DNA of 9,030 nucleotides from UBA6164 sp045107135 (GTDB lineage Bacteria; Patescibacteriota; Gracilibacteria; BD1-5; UBA6164): the NCBI GenBank assembly GCA_045107135.1, contig JASFZI010000004.1, positions 1 through 9,030 on the forward strand, given 5' to 3'. The notes beneath the pieces are model-generated. The model did no database searches and was not told where the DNA came from. It worked only from the letters and a program-made list of their open reading frames with translations. Positions 6,991-9,030 of the stretch are shown in pieces. A program made the translations under genes and the position numbers. Numbering within the stretch: the stretch's first letter is position 1; every line of letters starts with the position of its first letter.

Positions 6991-8034
6991 ATGACAAAAA
7001 GAATGCAAGCAAATATGATATTTAATCCGAAAGGGAATGATGATGTATTAGCTAGAAAAATTATAAAATGAAGTACAACAGGTTTGTTTCAATTAAATGC
7101 TGTAAAGTATAACTGGGCTAAATCTCTTTACCAGGTAATGGTATGAAATTTTTGGATACCAGAAAAAGTTTCAGGACTTTGAGATGATGCTACACAATTT
7201 AAATCTGCTTTGAGTGATGATGAAAGAAGGGCTTATAAATGAATATTATCTTTTTTAATATTTTTAGACTCAATTCAAACTGTAAATTTACCAAACTTTA
7301 ATGATTATATTACTGCTCCAGAAGTAAACTTGATTTTATCAATACAAGCTTATCAAGAAGCAATTCATTCACAATCATATGCTACAATACTTGAAACTAT
7401 TGTAGATAGTAAAGAAAGGGATGAAATTTATTATTTTTGGAGAGAAGATAAACATCTTTTAGAAAGAAATGAATTTATTTGAGCTATTTATCAAGATTTT
7501 ATTGATGAACCTAATGATAAAAATTTCTTTAGATGAATAATATGAAATTTTTTACTAGAAAGTATTTATTTTTATAATGGTTTTGCTTTCTTTGATACTC
7601 TTGCTGATCAATGAAAAATGACAGCAACTGATAGAATGATTAATTATATAAGAAGAGATGAGTTAACTCATATTACGATTTTTGCAAATATCTTAAAAGA
7701 AATCAAACAAGAGTTTCCAGGAATGTATGATGAAAAAATTATTATAGATATGATGGATGAGGCAGTAAATCAAGAAATTAAATGGACAAAACATATTCTA
7801 TGAAAAAAGATTATATGAATGTGACATGAAAATATAGAAAATTACACAAAATGGCTAGCAAATGAAAGACTAAACATGTTATGAATAAAACCATTATATG
7901 AACATGTTGTATCTAACCCATACAAACATCTAGACAGACTCCAAGACAACAACTGAGAAAAATGAAATTTCTTCGAATCAACAGTTACAAACTACGCACA
8001 ATCAAGCGCTATGAATTGAAGTTGGGATTTTTAA
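6991..8034 (+). CDS. nrdB: Class I ribonucleotide reductase, R2 (beta) subunit (347 aa)
   Basis: R2 houses a di-metal centre that generates the radical used by the R1 catalytic subunit in air. All six metal ligands can be placed: D93 (FLDSIQ), E123 and H126 (QEAIH), E190 (LLESIYF), E224 and H227 (RRDELTH). Tyr130, seven residues after E123, is at the position of the radical tyrosine Y122 of Escherichia coli. The C-terminus ends in SWDF, like R1-binding tails of other R2 proteins. ATG 6991 is 17 bp after nrdR. No R1 gene (nrdA/nrdE) is in the window, so it must lie elsewhere for this subunit to work. The choice between NrdB and NrdF is not settled by this sequence alone. The start is preceded by an A-rich leader, not a Shine-Dalgarno site. 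Confidence 0.92.
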
Positions 8035-8068
8035 AAAAGAAGCCTTTTTAAGGGCTTCTTTTTATTTT
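8034..8068 (+). terminator. Intrinsic terminator of the nrd operon
   Basis: An 11-bp stem (8034-8044 with 8053-8063) has an 8-nt loop and a T-rich tail. It starts at the R2 stop codon itself and closes the five-gene operon. Confidence 0.9.
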
Positions 8069-8323
8069 ACCATAATTTTTGATTGAAAAATATCATAATT
8101 ATGACCATATTTTACTTTTTAATATTGAAAAATGATATTGATTTACATAAAAAAATAAAAGCCCAATTAATATATATAATTAACTAAGCTTTTTCAAGAA
8201 AAAACAATTCACATTTTTGTATGTAGTAATACATGTGGATGTTACTGATTTTAGGTTAATTGTAAAAATATATTAATAATATTGCATAGACAAAATATAT
8301 ATATTATTTTTAAATTAAAAAAA
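8069..8323. other. AT-rich intergenic region before the DUF3892-like gene
   Basis: No gene was found. A hairpin candidate (8157-8162 with 8188-8193, with further A/T pairing inside) is followed by T residues but no gene precedes it closely. A possible promoter for the next gene is TTGCAT (8283-8288) with an AT-rich stretch of TATAT repeats about 17 bp downstream; the repeats make the -10 position uncertain. Confidence 0.4.
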
Positions 8324-8542
8324 ATGGCTAAAAAATGAAGTATCAGATGAAATGCTGATGGAGAAAATTGAGAAAATGATTCTTATACTGTAAATTGAAG
8401 AGGAGTAGTTCCAAGAAAAAAAATGGTTAGGGAGGTAAAAAAATCTAAACATGAATGAATAGAAATTTACAGAAGGGATTGAGAGGATTACTTAAGGTCA
8501 ACAAAAGATAGTAAAAAATCAAACAATATTGATGATGATTAA
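8324..8542 (+). CDS. Small DUF3892-like protein (72 aa)
   Basis: The frame starts at ATG 8324 and ends at TAA 8540-8542, with six TGA codons read as Gly. The N-terminal third is Gly/Asn-rich and looks disordered (GSIRGNADGENGENDSY). The rest is basic: VVPRKKMVREVKKSKH, then EIYRRDGEDYLRSTKDSKKSNN and an acidic end. The YLRS..D..KSNN pattern resembles the closing motif of DUF3892 proteins (YLRT..D....DNL), a family of unknown function; this rests on recalled pattern, not on a search. It has its own terminator and stands alone between the nrd operon and murF. No function can be assigned. Codon use and TGA-as-Gly density match its neighbours. Confidence 0.65.
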
Positions 8543-8544
8543 TC

Positions 8545-8577
8545 AAGAAACTGCCAAATGGCAGTTTCTTTTTTTAT
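8545..8577 (+). terminator. Intrinsic terminator after the DUF3892-like gene
   Basis: A perfect 11-bp stem (8545-8555 with 8560-8570) has a 4-nt AAAT loop and a long T run, and starts 2 bp after the stop codon. Confidence 0.95.
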
Positions 8578-8619
8578 TTTTTCATTATACTGTTTAAAAT
8601 AAACATTTATAAAAATTAT

Positions 8620-9030
8620 ATGAAAAAAATATTACTAATACCATTACAAATATTTTTAGGGATTTGTGCAAAATTTTATGTATATAGAACTAAACCTAAG
8701 GTAATTGGTGTTACTTGAAGTGTGGGGAAGACATCTTGTAGAATGATTATATCAGGAGTACTTGAAAAATATCTACCAGAAATGAGGGTTTATACTTCAG
8801 AGAAAAATTTCAATTCAGAACTTTGACTTGTATTTTCTATTTTTCAAATTGCAGATTATACTCCATGAGTTTGAAATCTATTAAAGCTGAGTTTTAAGAT
8901 TTTTTTTGCGTCTTTTACTAGGTGAAAAAAGTATGATATTTTAGTGCTTGAATATTGAGTTGATCATCCAGGTGATATGGATTTTCTTCTGGGTATTTGT
9001 AAACCTGATTATAGTATCTTTACAAAACTT
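8620..9030 (+). CDS. murF: MurF-like Mur ligase, N-terminal part (137 aa visible, runs off the window)
   Basis: Mur ligases of this group add D-Ala-D-Ala to UDP-MurNAc-tripeptide in peptidoglycan synthesis, using ATP. The P-loop is GSVGKTS at residues 33-39 in VIGVTGSVGKTS; its first Gly is a TGA codon (8716-8718). Later blocks fit the MurF central domain: SEKNFNSELGL, then DILVLEYGVDHPGDMDFL and KPDYSIFTKL. The P-loop comes much earlier than in classical MurF, which has an N-terminal substrate domain of about 80 or more residues before it. Here only a short hydrophobic segment (residues 4-22) precedes it. Such short-N-terminus ligases occur in other Candidate Phyla bacteria, from memory. A -10-like TATACT lies at 8586-8591. 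The 3' end is outside the window. Confidence 0.85.

Overview
The window reads as bacterial DNA of very low GC content from a lineage that translates UGA as glycine (genetic code 25, known from Absconditabacteria/SR1 and Gracilibacteria/BD1-5). Every recognisable gene carries in-frame TGA codons exactly where its family has glycine: the first Gly of the MurF P-loop, both Gly of the GGEP motif of NrdG, and about thirty sites in NrdD. All usable stops are TAA or TAG. Read with the standard code the window falls into fragments; read with code 25 it resolves into nine genes, all on the + strand. No gene start has an evident Shine-Dalgarno sequence.

Region 1 (1-2861) is a compact diversity-generating retroelement (DGR). 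It holds the 3' end of a target gene whose last 142 coding bases lie in a variable repeat (VR, 87-234), a terminator-like hairpin, and a repeat-rich leader. These are followed by a DGR reverse transcriptase fused to a MutS-domain-I-like module (456-2156), the template repeat (TR, 2351-2498) and an Avd-type four-helix-bundle accessory protein (2520-2861). VR and TR are 148 bp each and differ at 12 positions, all of them adenines in TR: 11 A-to-G and 1 A-to-T. This is the signature of adenine-directed mutagenic retrohoming.

Region 2 (2862-3222) is an AT-rich intergenic stretch. It contains a weak terminator after avd and a plausible nrd promoter with an NrdR-box-like sequence lying in its spacer.

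Region 3 (3223-8034) is a ribonucleotide reductase operon: class III NrdD, a separate 63-residue glycyl-radical domain, the radical SAM activase NrdG, the repressor NrdR, and a class I R2 (NrdB/NrdF) subunit. It ends at a strong terminator. NrdD stops just after its zinc ribbon and lacks the glycyl-radical loop. The loop is encoded 161 bp downstream in another frame, and between the two parts lies a GC-richer element of about 116 bp with imperfect terminal inverted repeats. The most economical reading is that an insertion split nrdD into two polypeptides that still work together. The class I R1 partner of R2 is not in the window.

Region 4 (8035-9030) holds an AT-rich intergenic stretch, a 72-residue DUF3892-like protein with its own terminator, and the 5' end of a MurF-like Mur ligase that runs off the window.
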